Shown: piece by piece, positions 23,948 through 33,158 of the stretch
Numbering within the stretch: the stretch's first letter is position 1
How the letters are laid out: each line of letters begins with the position of its first letter
Source: Albibacterium sp963696875
Lineage (GTDB): Bacteria > Bacteroidota > Bacteroidia > Sphingobacteriales > Sphingobacteriaceae
Direction: 5' to 3'
Assembly (NCBI GenBank): GCA_963696875.1
Contig: CAVOLQ010000001.1
Location: forward strand, 372,001-436,000
Length of the DNA stretch: 64,000 nucleotides
Program-made: the position numbers and the translations under genes
The notes under the pieces: model-generated
The model's input: only the letters and a program-made list of their open reading frames with translations
Told to the model about the DNA's origin: nothing
Database searches by the model: none

Positions 23948-23976
23948 CAAATATAGACTGCGAATTTATACCTTTG
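23948..23976. promoter_or_regulatory. Divergent -7 elements for lemA and the FAD protein
   Basis: Between the two divergent genes, TATATTTG on the minus strand (23948-23955) points to lemA with a leader of about 20 bases, and TACCTTTG on the plus strand (23969-23976) points to the FAD protein. Both match TAnnTTTG. The -33 regions would overlap, so transcription from the two may compete. Confidence 0.5.
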
Positions 23977-24010
23977 TTACCTTATTTAGTTAAAAAACTT
24001 GAATATAAAT

Positions 24011-25555
24011 ATGCAAAAAGAAATCGAACTTGCTGTAATTCCTGAAAAAATAAACGATTTATATTTTATTAAAAAGGAATGTGCAAAAAAGTTAACTATT
24101 GACCTTAAGCGTATTCATGGCATAAAAATAAGAAAAAGATCAATAGATGCGCGCAGTAAAAAAGTCGTATTTAGAATTTTGGTAATTGTATTTATCGACG
24201 AAGATCCTATTCAAGAAAAGTTTGAAGTTCACTATGAAAATGTATTTGATAAGAAGCCCGTACTAATTATTGGGGCCGGTCCCGCGGGTCTTTTTGCGGC
24301 CCTTCAATGTATCGAAAATGGATTGAAGCCCATAATAATCGAGAGAGGGAAAGATGTACAAACTCGACGCCGAGACTTGGCCAACTTAAATAAATTAGGA
24401 ATTGTTAATCCCGATTCAAATTATTGCTTTGGAGAGGGCGGAGCAGGAACCTATTCAGATGGAAAGCTATATACCCGTTCAAATAAAAGAGGTGACGTAC
24501 AAAAGGTGTTGCAACTTTTTGTTGACCACGGCGCAACGGAAGATATTCTTGTAGATGCCCGTCCACATATCGGCACCAATAAATTACCCCATATTATCGC
24601 TGCTATTCGAAATACAATTATTGAAAAAGGCGGAGAGGTTCATTTTGAGAAAACTGTTGTTGATATCTTAACCTCGTTTGGCAAAGTTAGAGGAGTGAGG
24701 CTATTATCCGGAGAAACGATTGAGGCAGAAAATGTTATTGTTGCTACCGGCCACTCAGCTCGGGATATGTATGAGCTATTTCTTCAAAAAGGCTGGGCGC
24801 TTGAAGCAAAAGGTTTTGCATTAGGAGTGCGCATTGAGCATCCTCAAGAGGTTATTGACAGCGCACAATACCATTGTGAGACCCGAGGGGTATTCCTTCC
24901 ACCAGCCTATTATAGCTTGGTGGAGCAGGTAGAAGGTCGCGGAGTTTTTTCCTTTTGTATGTGTCCTGGAGGTATAATTGCTCCATGTGCTACGGCAGAA
25001 GGAGAAATTGTTGTCAACGGGTGGTCTCCTTCCAAAAGAAACAATCCATACGCCAATTCGGGGACCGTAGTGCAAGTTAATTTAGAAGATATCAAGTCGT
25101 CCAAGGGAAATCCTTTCGCACTGCTTGATTTTCAGCGAGAAACAGAGCAAAAAGCATTTTTAGCGGGCGGAGGCAATCAAGTTGCTCCTGCACAAAGGAT
25201 GATTGATTTTATTAATGGAAAAACTTCAACCGATCTTCCTGCTAATTCTTATATGCCTGGTACCAAAAGTGTCAATCTCGACGAAATTCTACCCGATTTT
25301 ATAAGTAAATCATTAAAATTAGCGCTGCCATTATTTGGAAAAAAAATGAAGGGTTATCTTAGCAATGATGCGATCCTTGTAGGGGTCGAATCAAGGACAT
25401 CATCACCTATAAGAATACCCCGGGATAGTAAAACCCTTCAGCATAATGAGGTAGAAGGCTTATATCCATGTGCGGAAGGCGCGGGATATGCAGGAGGAAT
25501 CATCTCGGCAGCGATTGATGGAATGAACTGTGTTAATGCGATTTCTAAAATATAA
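24011..25555 (+). CDS. FAD-dependent oxidoreductase (COG2509-like)
   Basis: A 514-residue flavoprotein. After an N-terminal domain of about 80 residues, a dinucleotide fold begins at PVLIIGAGPAGLFAALQC (GxGxxG). Further motifs are GEGGAGTYSDGKLYTR, NVIVATGHSARDMYELF and a C-terminal FAD segment with CAEGAGYAGGIISAAIDGM. These fit the uncharacterised FAD-dependent dehydrogenase group COG2509, for which no substrate is known to me. I chose ATG 24011 over the TTG at 23999. It is separated by 40 bases from a CoA-binding protein gene and may be co-transcribed with it. Confidence 0.85.
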   Translation: MQKEIELAVIPEKINDLYFIKKECAKKLTIDLKRIHGIKIRKRSIDARSKKVVFRILVIVFIDEDPIQEKFEVHYENVFDKKPVLIIGAGPAGLFAALQCIENGLKPIIIERGKDVQTRRRDLANLNKLGIVNPDSNYCFGEGGAGTYSDGKLYTRSNKRGDVQKVLQLFVDHGATEDILVDARPHIGTNKLPHIIAAIRNTIIEKGGEVHFEKTVVDILTSFGKVRGVRLLSGETIEAENVIVATGHSARDMYELFLQKGWALEAKGFALGVRIEHPQEVIDSAQYHCETRGVFLPPAYYSLVEQVEGRGVFSFCMCPGGIIAPCATAEGEIVVNGWSPSKRNNPYANSGTVVQVNLEDIKSSKGNPFALLDFQRETEQKAFLAGGGNQVAPAQRMIDFINGKTSTDLPANSYMPGTKSVNLDEILPDFISKSLKLALPLFGKKMKGYLSNDAILVGVESRTSSPIRIPRDSKTLQHNEVEGLYPCAEGAGYAGGIISAAIDGMNCVNAISKI

Positions 25556-25595
25556 ATCATTAAATTTGATAATGGATTTCACTTAATATTTTACT

Positions 25596-25955
25596 ATGAA
25601 ACGTACACTTATTATTGGGGCTTCGCCAAATAGCTCTAGATATGCGCATAAAGCGGCCTTTAGCTTAGTAAACTCTGGCCACAAAATAGTGAATATTGGA
25701 ATTAAAGAAGGGGAGGTTGCTGGAGTAGAAATTGAAAAGGTCGGTGAAATTAAGCCGGATATTCATACCATTACTTTGTATCTTGGTAGAAATCACCAAC
25801 CAGAATACTACGATTATATTTTGAAAACAAAGCCTAAGCGGCTGATATTCAATCCAGGCGCAGAGAATAAGGAGCTTTATGAAATGGCGGAAAAAGCTGG
25901 AATTGAAGCAATTGAAGCATGCACCTTGGTAATGTTAGCAACTAACCAATATTAA
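25596..25955 (+). CDS. CoA-binding domain protein (CoA_binding_2)
   Basis: This 119-residue protein is a stand-alone CoA-binding Rossmann domain of the YccU/CoA_binding_2 type. The start RTLIIGASPNSSRYAHKA is the nucleotide-binding turn, and RLIFNPGAENKELYEMAEKA with the later EACTLVML are family-typical. Such proteins bind CoA and may sense or protect thiols; the exact function is unknown. The FAD protein upstream is on the same strand, 40 bases away. Confidence 0.85.
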   Translation: MKRTLIIGASPNSSRYAHKAAFSLVNSGHKIVNIGIKEGEVAGVEIEKVGEIKPDIHTITLYLGRNHQPEYYDYILKTKPKRLIFNPGAENKELYEMAEKAGIEAIEACTLVMLATNQY

Positions 25956-26056
25956 TGTCTTTTTTCGTTCATTACTGACTGCAATATTTCCGTTTAACCC
26001 TGTTTTATTTCTTTTATTAACATATATTGGCGGTTGTTTCGTTGATTGTATTTTGG

Positions 26057-27898
26057 ATGAAAAAGACTAAAGGTATTTTAACTATGAGATTAAGGGTTTC
26101 TTTGTTTTTTTTATTTCTTCAGTTCTCTTTGAGCGGTTATGTTTTGCAAGATAATGTTCCCAGAGATACTTTAAAAGTCCAAGCTGATTCCTTAAGTGAA
26201 AACAAATTTCAAGATTTAATAAGGGAATCCTATGAACGGCGAATATTGGATTCTTTGCAAAAACTAGAGTTACGGAAGCAAATAGATCGACTAAAAGAAA
26301 GCAATAGTTTTGAAAAGCAAAGACTCCAATTTGAACTTAAACAGCTTGCCAATAAAGACTCTTTGAGGAGAATCGCTGAAAAAATACAAATAGATTCTTT
26401 GAAGAGAACTTTGGTGGGTTATCCTGTAGTTCCATTTACTGACACCATACTCACTATTTACATTAAATCGGGCTCATCAAGACCAGCGGAGCGGGCAGCA
26501 AATTTCGCCAGGAAGGTGCAAGCACTTTATAAAAATGATTTTTTGAATCTAGACTCCATTCTTCTAGATGAATCGGACTATACTGTGGATATCGTATACG
26601 GGGATATGATAATAACTAGCATTTCCGATATGGACGCACAATGGGAGGGCCGCTCAAAATTGGAAATCGCCCGCGATTACCAACAGAGAATTAAAGATGC
26701 TATCGTCAAAGAGCGTAAAGATAGAAGTTTTACAGTAATTCTGACTCGTATCGGCTTGGTGCTGCTCATCACTTCTTTGATTGCTTTGTTAATTCTGGGA
26801 ATTGCTAAGCTTTATCGCTATACCAAACGCTTAATCATCGCCCAAAAAAACAAGCGTATTAAAGATTTAACCATCCAAGATTATACTTTACTTTCTTCCA
26901 ATCAAGGTTTGCGACTTGCGCTTTCTGCTTTAAACGTTGTCAAATGGGCCTTAATTATTTTGTTGCTATTCTTAACATTGCCACTTGTTTTCAGTGTGTT
27001 CCCTTTTACACATAGCTGGGCAGAGCGCCTTTTTTCAATAGTATGGTCCCCATTTAGAAGCTTGTTTATTGCCATATGGGACTATTTTCCAAATCTTGTT
27101 ACGATTTTGGTCATTTATTTTGTGATGAAGAATGTCATCCGTATGGTCAAGTATATTTTCGGTGAAGTTGATAATGGGAAACTGAAAATAAATGGATTTC
27201 ATAAAGATTGGGCTATGCCCACTTTCAGCATCGTAAGATTCTTATTGTATGCCTTTATGTTGATCCTTATTTTTCCTTTACTACCTGGCTCTGACTCTAA
27301 TATCTTTCGAGGTGTTTCAGTTTTTATAGGAATATTATTTTCCTTAGGGTCATCATCGGCAATTGCTAATATGGTAGCCGGTTTGGTCATTACCTATATG
27401 CGCCCTTTCATAATTGGTGATAAAATAAAAACAGGCGATGTGACTGGTGTAGTAATAGAAAAGACACTATTGGTAACGCGTTTGAGAACTATATTAAATG
27501 AAGAAATTACTATTCCAAACTCTGCCATTCTTTCTGGAAATACCATTAATTATTCCACTTTCTCAGAAACAGGTATTGTTTTACATGTGTCTGTAGGCGT
27601 AGGTTATGATGTACCATGGAAGAAAGTACAAGACTCACTTTTAGAAGCAGCATCAAAAGTTGAATTTGTTTTAAAAACACCCCCGGCTTTTGTCTTGCAG
27701 ACAAGCTTAGATGATTTCTATGCAAATTACATGCTTTGTGTGTATGTCGCAGATCCAAAACAAGAAGGTATAATAATATCTTTACTGAATCAGCATATTC
27801 AAGATGTATTGGCTGCTAAGAACATCGAAATAACGTCGCCACATTATGTTGCAAACCGAAATGGAGAAAAATCCACAATACCTAAGGAGGAAATATAA
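26057..27898 (+). CDS. MscS family mechanosensitive ion channel
   Basis: A protein of about 613 residues. An N-terminal signal or anchor is followed by a long periplasmic part with charged, helical sequence (rich in Leu, Lys, Glu), then several membrane helices and an MscS core. The pore-lining helix is visible as LGSSSAIANMVAGLVITY, followed by the beta domain RPFIIGDKIKTGDVTGVVIE and RTILNEEITIPNSAILSG. It opens under membrane tension during osmotic downshock. The start is uncertain: ATG 26057 or ATG 26084 (MRLRVSLFFLFLQ) are both better than the TTG at 26027. It ends two bases before the convergent ywbE-like gene. Confidence 0.9.
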   Translation: MKKTKGILTMRLRVSLFFLFLQFSLSGYVLQDNVPRDTLKVQADSLSENKFQDLIRESYERRILDSLQKLELRKQIDRLKESNSFEKQRLQFELKQLANKDSLRRIAEKIQIDSLKRTLVGYPVVPFTDTILTIYIKSGSSRPAERAANFARKVQALYKNDFLNLDSILLDESDYTVDIVYGDMIITSISDMDAQWEGRSKLEIARDYQQRIKDAIVKERKDRSFTVILTRIGLVLLITSLIALLILGIAKLYRYTKRLIIAQKNKRIKDLTIQDYTLLSSNQGLRLALSALNVVKWALIILLLFLTLPLVFSVFPFTHSWAERLFSIVWSPFRSLFIAIWDYFPNLVTILVIYFVMKNVIRMVKYIFGEVDNGKLKINGFHKDWAMPTFSIVRFLLYAFMLILIFPLLPGSDSNIFRGVSVFIGILFSLGSSSAIANMVAGLVITYMRPFIIGDKIKTGDVTGVVIEKTLLVTRLRTILNEEITIPNSAILSGNTINYSTFSETGIVLHVSVGVGYDVPWKKVQDSLLEAASKVEFVLKTPPAFVLQTSLDDFYANYMLCVYVADPKQEGIIISLLNQHIQDVLAAKNIEITSPHYVANRNGEKSTIPKEEI

Positions 27899-27900
27899 TA

Positions 27901-28101
27901 TTAATTTTCCTTTAAGATTTCAGCAACGCGACCTACCTGACCATCTTCCAATCGCACTTTGATTCCACGAGAATGAAAGGATGATGAAGTCAATAGGTCT
28001 TTAACAATGCCTTGCGTTAATTTTCCTGACCGTTGATCCTTTTTAAGGATAATCATTACTTCCAATCCCGGATAAATATCTTTTCTGTTTTTGCCGTCCA
28101 T
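27901..28101 (-). CDS. YwbE family protein
   Basis: A 66-residue protein of the YwbE (DUF2196) family. RKDIYPGLEVMIILKKDQRS, SGKLTQGIVKDLLTSS and FHSRGIKVRLEDGQVGRV match the family across nearly the whole length. It is a small, basic, KOW-like protein of unknown role. The stop is two bases from the convergent MscS gene and it starts 30 bases after the DUF3820 gene, with which it may form a small operon. Confidence 0.88.
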   Translation of the reverse strand: MDGKNRKDIYPGLEVMIILKKDQRSGKLTQGIVKDLLTSSSFHSRGIKVRLEDGQVGRVAEILKEN

Positions 28102-28131
28102 TTATTTTATAAATTCATTTATTAATCAACC

Positions 28132-28371
28132 CTAATTTATTGGTTTTAAATGGTTGAATTTGCCTTCTTTAATTGGTTTCAATAAATACTCCAAGCCATT
28201 AAGTCGAATCTCATACATGGTCTGTAATTGCAAGCCTAATTTTCCCGTGGGGAAACCCTGGCGATTGAACCATACCAAATAAGACTCAGGTAAATCACAA
28301 ATAAACCATCCTTTGTATTTTCCAAAAGGCATCTTCATTTTGACCATTTCTAATAAAAATACAGGATCCAT
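28132..28371 (-). CDS. DUF3820 family protein
   Basis: The 79-residue product carries the DUF3820 core: MPFGKYKGWFICDLPESYLVW and FPTGKLGLQLQTMYEIRLNG. The same fold is found at the end of exonuclease-like proteins and in a family annotated as a putative quorum-sensing-regulated virulence factor; no activity is known here. It probably shares a transcript with the downstream ywbE-like gene. Confidence 0.88.
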   Translation of the reverse strand: MDPVFLLEMVKMKMPFGKYKGWFICDLPESYLVWFNRQGFPTGKLGLQLQTMYEIRLNGLEYLLKPIKEGKFNHLKPIN

Positions 28372-28485
28372 TTTTTAATAAATAATTAAGGTGCAGTAGC
28401 GCAAAGGTAATCAAATTGGCAGGAAATTCGATAGGCGGTATGCAAAGTAAACAATGATGTCTTTCCTATCATGGTTAATCTACTA

Positions 28486-28565
28486 TGAGTCCGTACTGAC
28501 TGCCTGTTTTGCTATTGAAATACGCAGTCAGTGTACGGACTCAGTACGGACTCACTGCGGACTCA
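28486..28565. repeat. Inverted repeat and 11-mer tandem repeat in the 28372-28728 gap
   Basis: The 357-base gap before the serine dehydratase gene holds no gene. At 28486-28503 and 28524-28543 lie inverted arms that match except for a two-base insertion. The right arm runs straight into three tandem 11-base units at 28533-28543, 28544-28554 and 28555-28565 (GTACGGACTCA twice, then CTGCGGACTCA). The next 60 bases are plain AT-rich sequence before the promoter. Confidence 0.8.
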
Positions 28566-28632
28566 TCCACTAGAAGATATAACGGAGGTGATTTTTAGTT
28601 TTTGGGAAGCGTGACTTTAAATTAATATACGC

Positions 28633-28666
28633 TTTGCTGGATTTTCTTTATTAATCCATAATTTTG
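28633..28666 (+). promoter_or_regulatory. Promoter of the serine dehydratase gene
   Basis: TTTG (28633-28636), a 22-base spacer and TAATTTTG (28659-28666) resemble the Bacteroidota -33/-7 pair, though the spacer is slightly long. The start codon is 62 bases after the -7 element. Confidence 0.5.
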
Positions 28667-28728
28667 TATTATATTATGATCCTTTGAATTAACCATTATA
28701 AGGGCTATCCTAAACGGCTCTAAAAACC

Positions 28729-30153
28729 ATGAAAGAACAAATATCTGTTTTCGACATCTTGAAAATTGGAGTTGGTCCGTCCAGCTCGCATACTTTGGGA
28801 CCTTGGCGCGCTGCTCAGCGATTTATAAAGAAATTGGAGGATGAGGGCTTACTTGAGAAAGTTGAAGGAATAAAAATCATTTTATATGGATCTCTTGCAA
28901 AAACAGGAGTGGGTCACGGTACCGATATTGCGGTTGCACTTGGACTTAATGGGGAGGATCCAGTCACCGTTGATGTAAATCAGATTGTGCCCATCATTAA
29001 TAAGATTAAGGAGAAAGGTGAAATATGTTTAGCAGGCAAAAGAAATATTGAGTTTTCATATAGTGATGATATTGTTTTTCTTGTGAATGAAAGCCTGCCA
29101 TTTCATCCAAATGGTCTTATTTTTCAAGCTTTTCTTTCTACAGGGAAGGCAGTTTCAGAAACCTATTATTCCATTGGTGGCGGATTTGTTGTGCAGGAAA
29201 ATGAAAGTAGCAACTTGAAAAGGCATATTGACTTGCCTTTCCCTATCGAAAATGCTTCTGAATTACAGGGTTGGTGCAAGCGTACCGGGTTGAAGATATC
29301 TGAGGTTGTTTTAGAAAACGAAAGCGCATGGCGTACCGAGCAAGAAACCCGCAATGGTTTGCTTGAAATTTATAAAATCATGTCTGAATGTACTTTTAGA
29401 GGTTGTCATACTGAGGGGACTTTGCCTGGTGGATTAAATGTGGTACGAAGAGCCCAGAAAATGAATGTAAAGCTCTTGAACGGTCGAGTTTATACTGATT
29501 ATCAAAGTTGGTTGAAGGCCATACGTGCTGGAGGGAATGATTTTAAATATACTTTGGATTGGGTAAGTTGTTTCGCACTTGCAGTGAATGAGGAAAATGC
29601 ATCTTTCGGACGAGTGGTTACTGCGCCAACAAATGGTGCAGCTGGGGTAATCCCTGCGGTATTGCATTATTACCAAATTTTCCATGATGACATTAATGAG
29701 GATCGAATCATTCAATTTTTAGCTACAGCGGCTGAGATCGGAAGTATTTTCAAAAAAGGATCTACCTTATCTGCGGCTATGGGAGGTTGTCAGGCAGAAA
29801 TCGGTGTGTCTTCTGCTATGGCTGCTGCTGCTCTGACTGAATGCTTAGGAGGTTCTCAAAAGCAGGTCCTTGTAGCTGCGGAGATTGCAATGGAGCACCA
29901 TCTAGGGATGACATGCGATCCGATAGGAGGTTTAGTGCAAATCCCATGTATTGAAAGGAATACCATGGGAGCGATTAAGGCGATTACTGCTGCACAGTTG
30001 GCTTTGCAAACCAATCCCGATAAGACGATTGTGAGTTTAGATAATGTAGTTAAAACGATGTGGGATACTGCGTTGGACATGAATTCTAAATACAAGGAGA
30101 CTTCTGATGGGGGCTTAGCGGTAAATATTCCTTTGAGTTTGCCCGAATGCTGA
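28729..30153 (+). CDS. sdaA: L-serine ammonia-lyase, one-chain (Fe-S)
   Basis: This enzyme deaminates L-serine to pyruvate and ammonia using a 4Fe-4S cluster. The 474-residue single chain joins the beta domain (SVFDILKIGVGPSSSHTLGP at the start) and the alpha domain. Cluster and active-site cysteines lie in TFRGCHTEGTLPGG, AMGGCQAEIGVSSAMAAAA and MTCDPIGGLVQIPCIERN. TAPTNGAAGVIPAVLHYY is the typical alpha-domain substrate loop. It is monocistronic with its own promoter. DUF59-type SufT-like protein at 17.8 kb could help build its cluster; that is inference. Confidence 0.95.
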   Translation: MKEQISVFDILKIGVGPSSSHTLGPWRAAQRFIKKLEDEGLLEKVEGIKIILYGSLAKTGVGHGTDIAVALGLNGEDPVTVDVNQIVPIINKIKEKGEICLAGKRNIEFSYSDDIVFLVNESLPFHPNGLIFQAFLSTGKAVSETYYSIGGGFVVQENESSNLKRHIDLPFPIENASELQGWCKRTGLKISEVVLENESAWRTEQETRNGLLEIYKIMSECTFRGCHTEGTLPGGLNVVRRAQKMNVKLLNGRVYTDYQSWLKAIRAGGNDFKYTLDWVSCFALAVNEENASFGRVVTAPTNGAAGVIPAVLHYYQIFHDDINEDRIIQFLATAAEIGSIFKKGSTLSAAMGGCQAEIGVSSAMAAAALTECLGGSQKQVLVAAEIAMEHHLGMTCDPIGGLVQIPCIERNTMGAIKAITAAQLALQTNPDKTIVSLDNVVKTMWDTALDMNSKYKETSDGGLAVNIPLSLPEC

Positions 30154-30304
30154 GATCTTTGCTAAACAGATTAACCGCTTAAAATCACAGAAAACATATA
30201 GTGTTTATTGAAGTCCCTAAGCTATTCCAAGGTATTTTAAATGTCATTTTCTGAAAAATATTGTGTTAAAAATTCTATCTTGGCTTGTCAAATAGAATTC
30301 TCTC

Positions 30305-31759
30305 ATGAATAAAAGTTTATATATTTTCAAAAAAGGCTTATTGTCCACAATACTTATTGCCTTTATATTTCTGGTATCTTCCTGCAAAAAGGAACCGAGA
30401 GTAGAACCAAAACCAGATAACAATAATGAGGAGTTGGTGAAAATCAACAATTGGGTGACGGGAGAAATGAGGGACTGGTATTACTGGAACAAAGGTATCC
30501 CGGCTAATTCGGTATTGAACTTTAAGCTCGAGCCTGAGGAATTCTTTGAGAGCATTTTAAATAAAGATGACCGATTTTCATGGATAGACAAAGTCGAAAA
30601 TTTAAAAGATGATTTGGCGGGTGTCACCACAACAACCGGGTTGAATTTTGGTTTGGTAAGAGATGGCGATACTGTTATTGGCTTTGTTCGCTATGTAGTA
30701 CCGAAGTCCCCTGCAGATCTTGCGGGTATCGAACGAGGGATGTTTTTTACCCGAGTGAATGGAAATAATATGACAGTCGCTAACTATAATTCTATACTAG
30801 ACCCCTATTATAAAGGTGAAAGTTTTAGTGTTCAATTAGCCAATTTAGATGGGAATAATTTTCAAGAAACCACGAAAATTGATTTAGCGGCCGTTAAGGT
30901 CAGTGAGCCTGCTGTTTATTTGTACAAGACCATTACCACCGAATCGGGAAGGAAAGTAGGTTATTTGTTTTACAACCGCTTTTTGAGCGATAGCCCCGAG
31001 CGCACTCATAGCAATGAGCTATTTGAAGCTTTTCAATACTTTAAAACTCAAGGGGTTCAAGACCTAATCTTGGATATTCGTTATAATTTAGGCGGTTCTA
31101 TCGCTATTTCGGGCTTACTTTCAGCGCTGATTATGCCGAGCTTTGATGAGAATAAGATGTATGTAGAATATAAGTACAACGATGATTTAAATGAACTTCT
31201 TGATGCATTTCGGTTCCATAGCTTTAAAAGTCTTTTTTCTAAAGAGTGGCTTCCCAAGGTTCCGGTGGCTAATCTAAATTTGAATAAAGTATATGTTTTG
31301 GCCACCTTTAATTCTGCTTCAGCCAGTGAATTGGTGATTAATAACCTTCGTCCCTATATGAACGTAATTCATATTGGTGATTCGACGAGAGGGAAAAATG
31401 AAGGCTCCATAACGATCGAAGATGAACGTGTCCCAAGACAAATAGACTGGGCCATTCAGCCTATTATTTTAAAGTTAGCGAATGCTGAACATTATGGCGA
31501 TTATCATAAGGGACTCGGTCCTACGTTTGTGGCTAAAGAAGGATATGAGTTAAAGCCTTTAGGTGATAAAGAAGATCCTTTGGTAAAGGTAGCTCTTGCG
31601 CAAATAGATCCAAGTATGGCTGTTAAAGCTCGTGCTACTCCGCCAAGAGTAGTAAGCATGCTTAGGGGAATCAAAAGTTTCGATGAAATCAATAATAAAG
31701 CAAAACCTGTGTTAGTTGATGAAACGACAAAAAAGGAGTTGATGAGAAGGATTAGATAG
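30305..31759 (+). CDS. S41 family peptidase lipoprotein (C-terminal processing protease-like)
   Basis: A 484-residue exported lipoprotein; the signal ends VSSC (Cys 27). After a linker comes a helical segment with MRDWYYWNKGIPA, common in Bacteroidota S41 proteases, a PDZ domain (VVPKSPADLAGIERGMFFTR), and the tail-specific protease domain. DLILDIRYNLGGSIAISG precedes the catalytic region; the Ser is expected in FNSASASELV and the Lys in DSTRGKNEGSI, giving the Ser/Lys dyad. It probably degrades or trims periplasmic proteins. It ends against a heptamer repeat array shared with convergent nhaA. Confidence 0.92.
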   Translation: MNKSLYIFKKGLLSTILIAFIFLVSSCKKEPRVEPKPDNNNEELVKINNWVTGEMRDWYYWNKGIPANSVLNFKLEPEEFFESILNKDDRFSWIDKVENLKDDLAGVTTTTGLNFGLVRDGDTVIGFVRYVVPKSPADLAGIERGMFFTRVNGNNMTVANYNSILDPYYKGESFSVQLANLDGNNFQETTKIDLAAVKVSEPAVYLYKTITTESGRKVGYLFYNRFLSDSPERTHSNELFEAFQYFKTQGVQDLILDIRYNLGGSIAISGLLSALIMPSFDENKMYVEYKYNDDLNELLDAFRFHSFKSLFSKEWLPKVPVANLNLNKVYVLATFNSASASELVINNLRPYMNVIHIGDSTRGKNEGSITIEDERVPRQIDWAIQPIILKLANAEHYGDYHKGLGPTFVAKEGYELKPLGDKEDPLVKVALAQIDPSMAVKARATPPRVVSMLRGIKSFDEINNKAKPVLVDETTKKELMRRIR

Positions 31760-31871
31760 CTATCAGCTATGAGCAATCAGTTGTCAGCTAAAGGCCGTAT
31801 GAGTTTTACATCTTGATCCCGTTTTAATCATGTATCGCTGAAAGCTCACAGCTGACTACTGATAGCTAGAC
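31754..31871. repeat. Inverted heptamer-repeat arrays filling the gap between S41 protease and nhaA
   Basis: The gap between these convergent genes is nearly filled by two degenerate seven-base arrays in opposite orientation. The left one reads TATCAGC, TATGAGC, AATCAGT, TGTCAGC (31761-31788). The right one reads GCTGAAA, GCTCACA, GCTGACT, ACTGATA, GCTAGAC (31837-31871), which is the reverse complement type and enters the nhaA stop. About 45 bases of unrelated sequence separate them. Folding of the pair would make a long imperfect hairpin. Confidence 0.7.
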
Positions 31872-33041
31872 TTTTTTCTTCTTATGTATTGATTTGAGCA
31901 AGAGAGATCCCATAATTCCAGATAAAAGCGATCCTACTAGGATTGAGAACTTGGCTTCGACCAATAGCTCAGCACTTGTAAAAGAGAGAAGGGAAATAAA
32001 GATCGACATGGTAAAGCCAATTCCTGCCACCATCCCTACACCAACAATGTGAGACCATCCTGCTTTATCCGGCATTTTACTGAAACCCGATTTAATGGAA
32101 AGCCAAGAAGCGATAAAAATGCCAACCGGCTTTCCAATGAACAATCCTAGTACAATCCCCATTCCTAGTGGTGTGAAAAGCCCATCCACCATTGCACTTT
32201 CAAATTTAATATTTGTATTCGCCAACGCGAATAGAGGCATTATTAAAAAGTTTACAGGTTTAAGCAATACATGTTCTAACTTTTCTAGTGGAGACTCTTT
32301 GGCATCGGCCGTGGTAGGCAAAGTAATAGCAACTAAGACACCGGCAATAGTAGCATGAATACCTGAATGGTGAATAAAATACCAGATGAAAACACCTGGA
32401 ATAAGATAGAATGCAATGTTTTTAACGCCTAAGCGATTAAAAGCTATGAGTAATGCAAAAAGCCCCCCTGCATATAGGAGGTAAGTAAAGTGCAAAGAGG
32501 TAGAATAAAATGTCGCGATTACTAAAATAGCCATCAAATCATCAACAATTGCCAAGGCCGCTAAAAGTATTTTCAATGAGGTTGGAACGCTTTTTCCTAA
32601 AATGCTAATCACTGCCAATGCAAACGCAATATCTGTTGCCATAGGAATGGCCCAGCCTGAATGTGTTTCTAGTCCTTTATTAAATAAATGATAGATTAAT
32701 GCCGGAAATATCACACCCCCTAATGCCGCTATAATGGGCAAAGAGGCCTGTTTAAAGGAGGATAATTCCCCTTCCATCAATTCTCTTTTTATTTCTAAGC
32801 CTACTAACAAAAAGAAAATAGCCATTAAGCCGTCGTTAATCCAGGATATAATTGGATATCTTAATTCGATGGATGCAGACTCCCATCCAATTTTGTAATC
32901 AAGAAGATATTGAAAAGATGATCCTAAGGACGAATTTGCTATTAATAAAGAAACTACTACGCAGAACAATAGGATTACGCCACCTGCTGACCCTGACTTT
33001 AAAAAATCTTTAAATGATTTCAGGTTGATTGAATTTGCCAT
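31866..33041 (-). CDS. nhaA: Na+/H+ antiporter NhaA
   Basis: NhaA is an inner-membrane exchanger that expels Na+ in return for two H+, important for sodium and alkali tolerance. The 391 residues carry the usual hydrophobic segments, GLMAIFFLLVGLEIKRELM, MATDIAFALAVISILGK, and the ion-binding AIVDDLMAIL with the paired aspartates. The C-terminal half has FIGKPVGIFIASWL and GVGMVAGIGFTMSIFISLL. It is monocistronic. The -7 element lies only four bases from the ATG, so the mRNA may be leaderless. It complements the KhtTU system for ion balance. Confidence 0.97.
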   Translation of the reverse strand: MANSINLKSFKDFLKSGSAGGVILLFCVVVSLLIANSSLGSSFQYLLDYKIGWESASIELRYPIISWINDGLMAIFFLLVGLEIKRELMEGELSSFKQASLPIIAALGGVIFPALIYHLFNKGLETHSGWAIPMATDIAFALAVISILGKSVPTSLKILLAALAIVDDLMAILVIATFYSTSLHFTYLLYAGGLFALLIAFNRLGVKNIAFYLIPGVFIWYFIHHSGIHATIAGVLVAITLPTTADAKESPLEKLEHVLLKPVNFLIMPLFALANTNIKFESAMVDGLFTPLGMGIVLGLFIGKPVGIFIASWLSIKSGFSKMPDKAGWSHIVGVGMVAGIGFTMSIFISLLSFTSAELLVEAKFSILVGSLLSGIMGSLLLKSIHKKKKV

Positions 33042-33045
33042 TTGA

Positions 33046-33053
33046 CAAAACTA
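33046..33053 (-). promoter_or_regulatory. -7 element immediately before nhaA
   Basis: On the minus strand TAGTTTTG matches TAnnTTTG and ends four bases before the nhaA ATG. Transcription would start at or beside the start codon. No convincing -33 element was found. Confidence 0.4.
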
Positions 33054-33158
33054 TAAAAATAAATCATTTTTTAGTTCATATCTCTTTATAGTCAACGTAT
33101 TTTCGTTAAAGCTTATTGGGAAAAGATGTTTTTGATGTTGTTATAAGATGAAAAATGA

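Noticed and set aside
31754..31871. CRISPR array
   Set aside because: Units are 7 bases, degenerate, without uniform spacers, and no cas genes are near.
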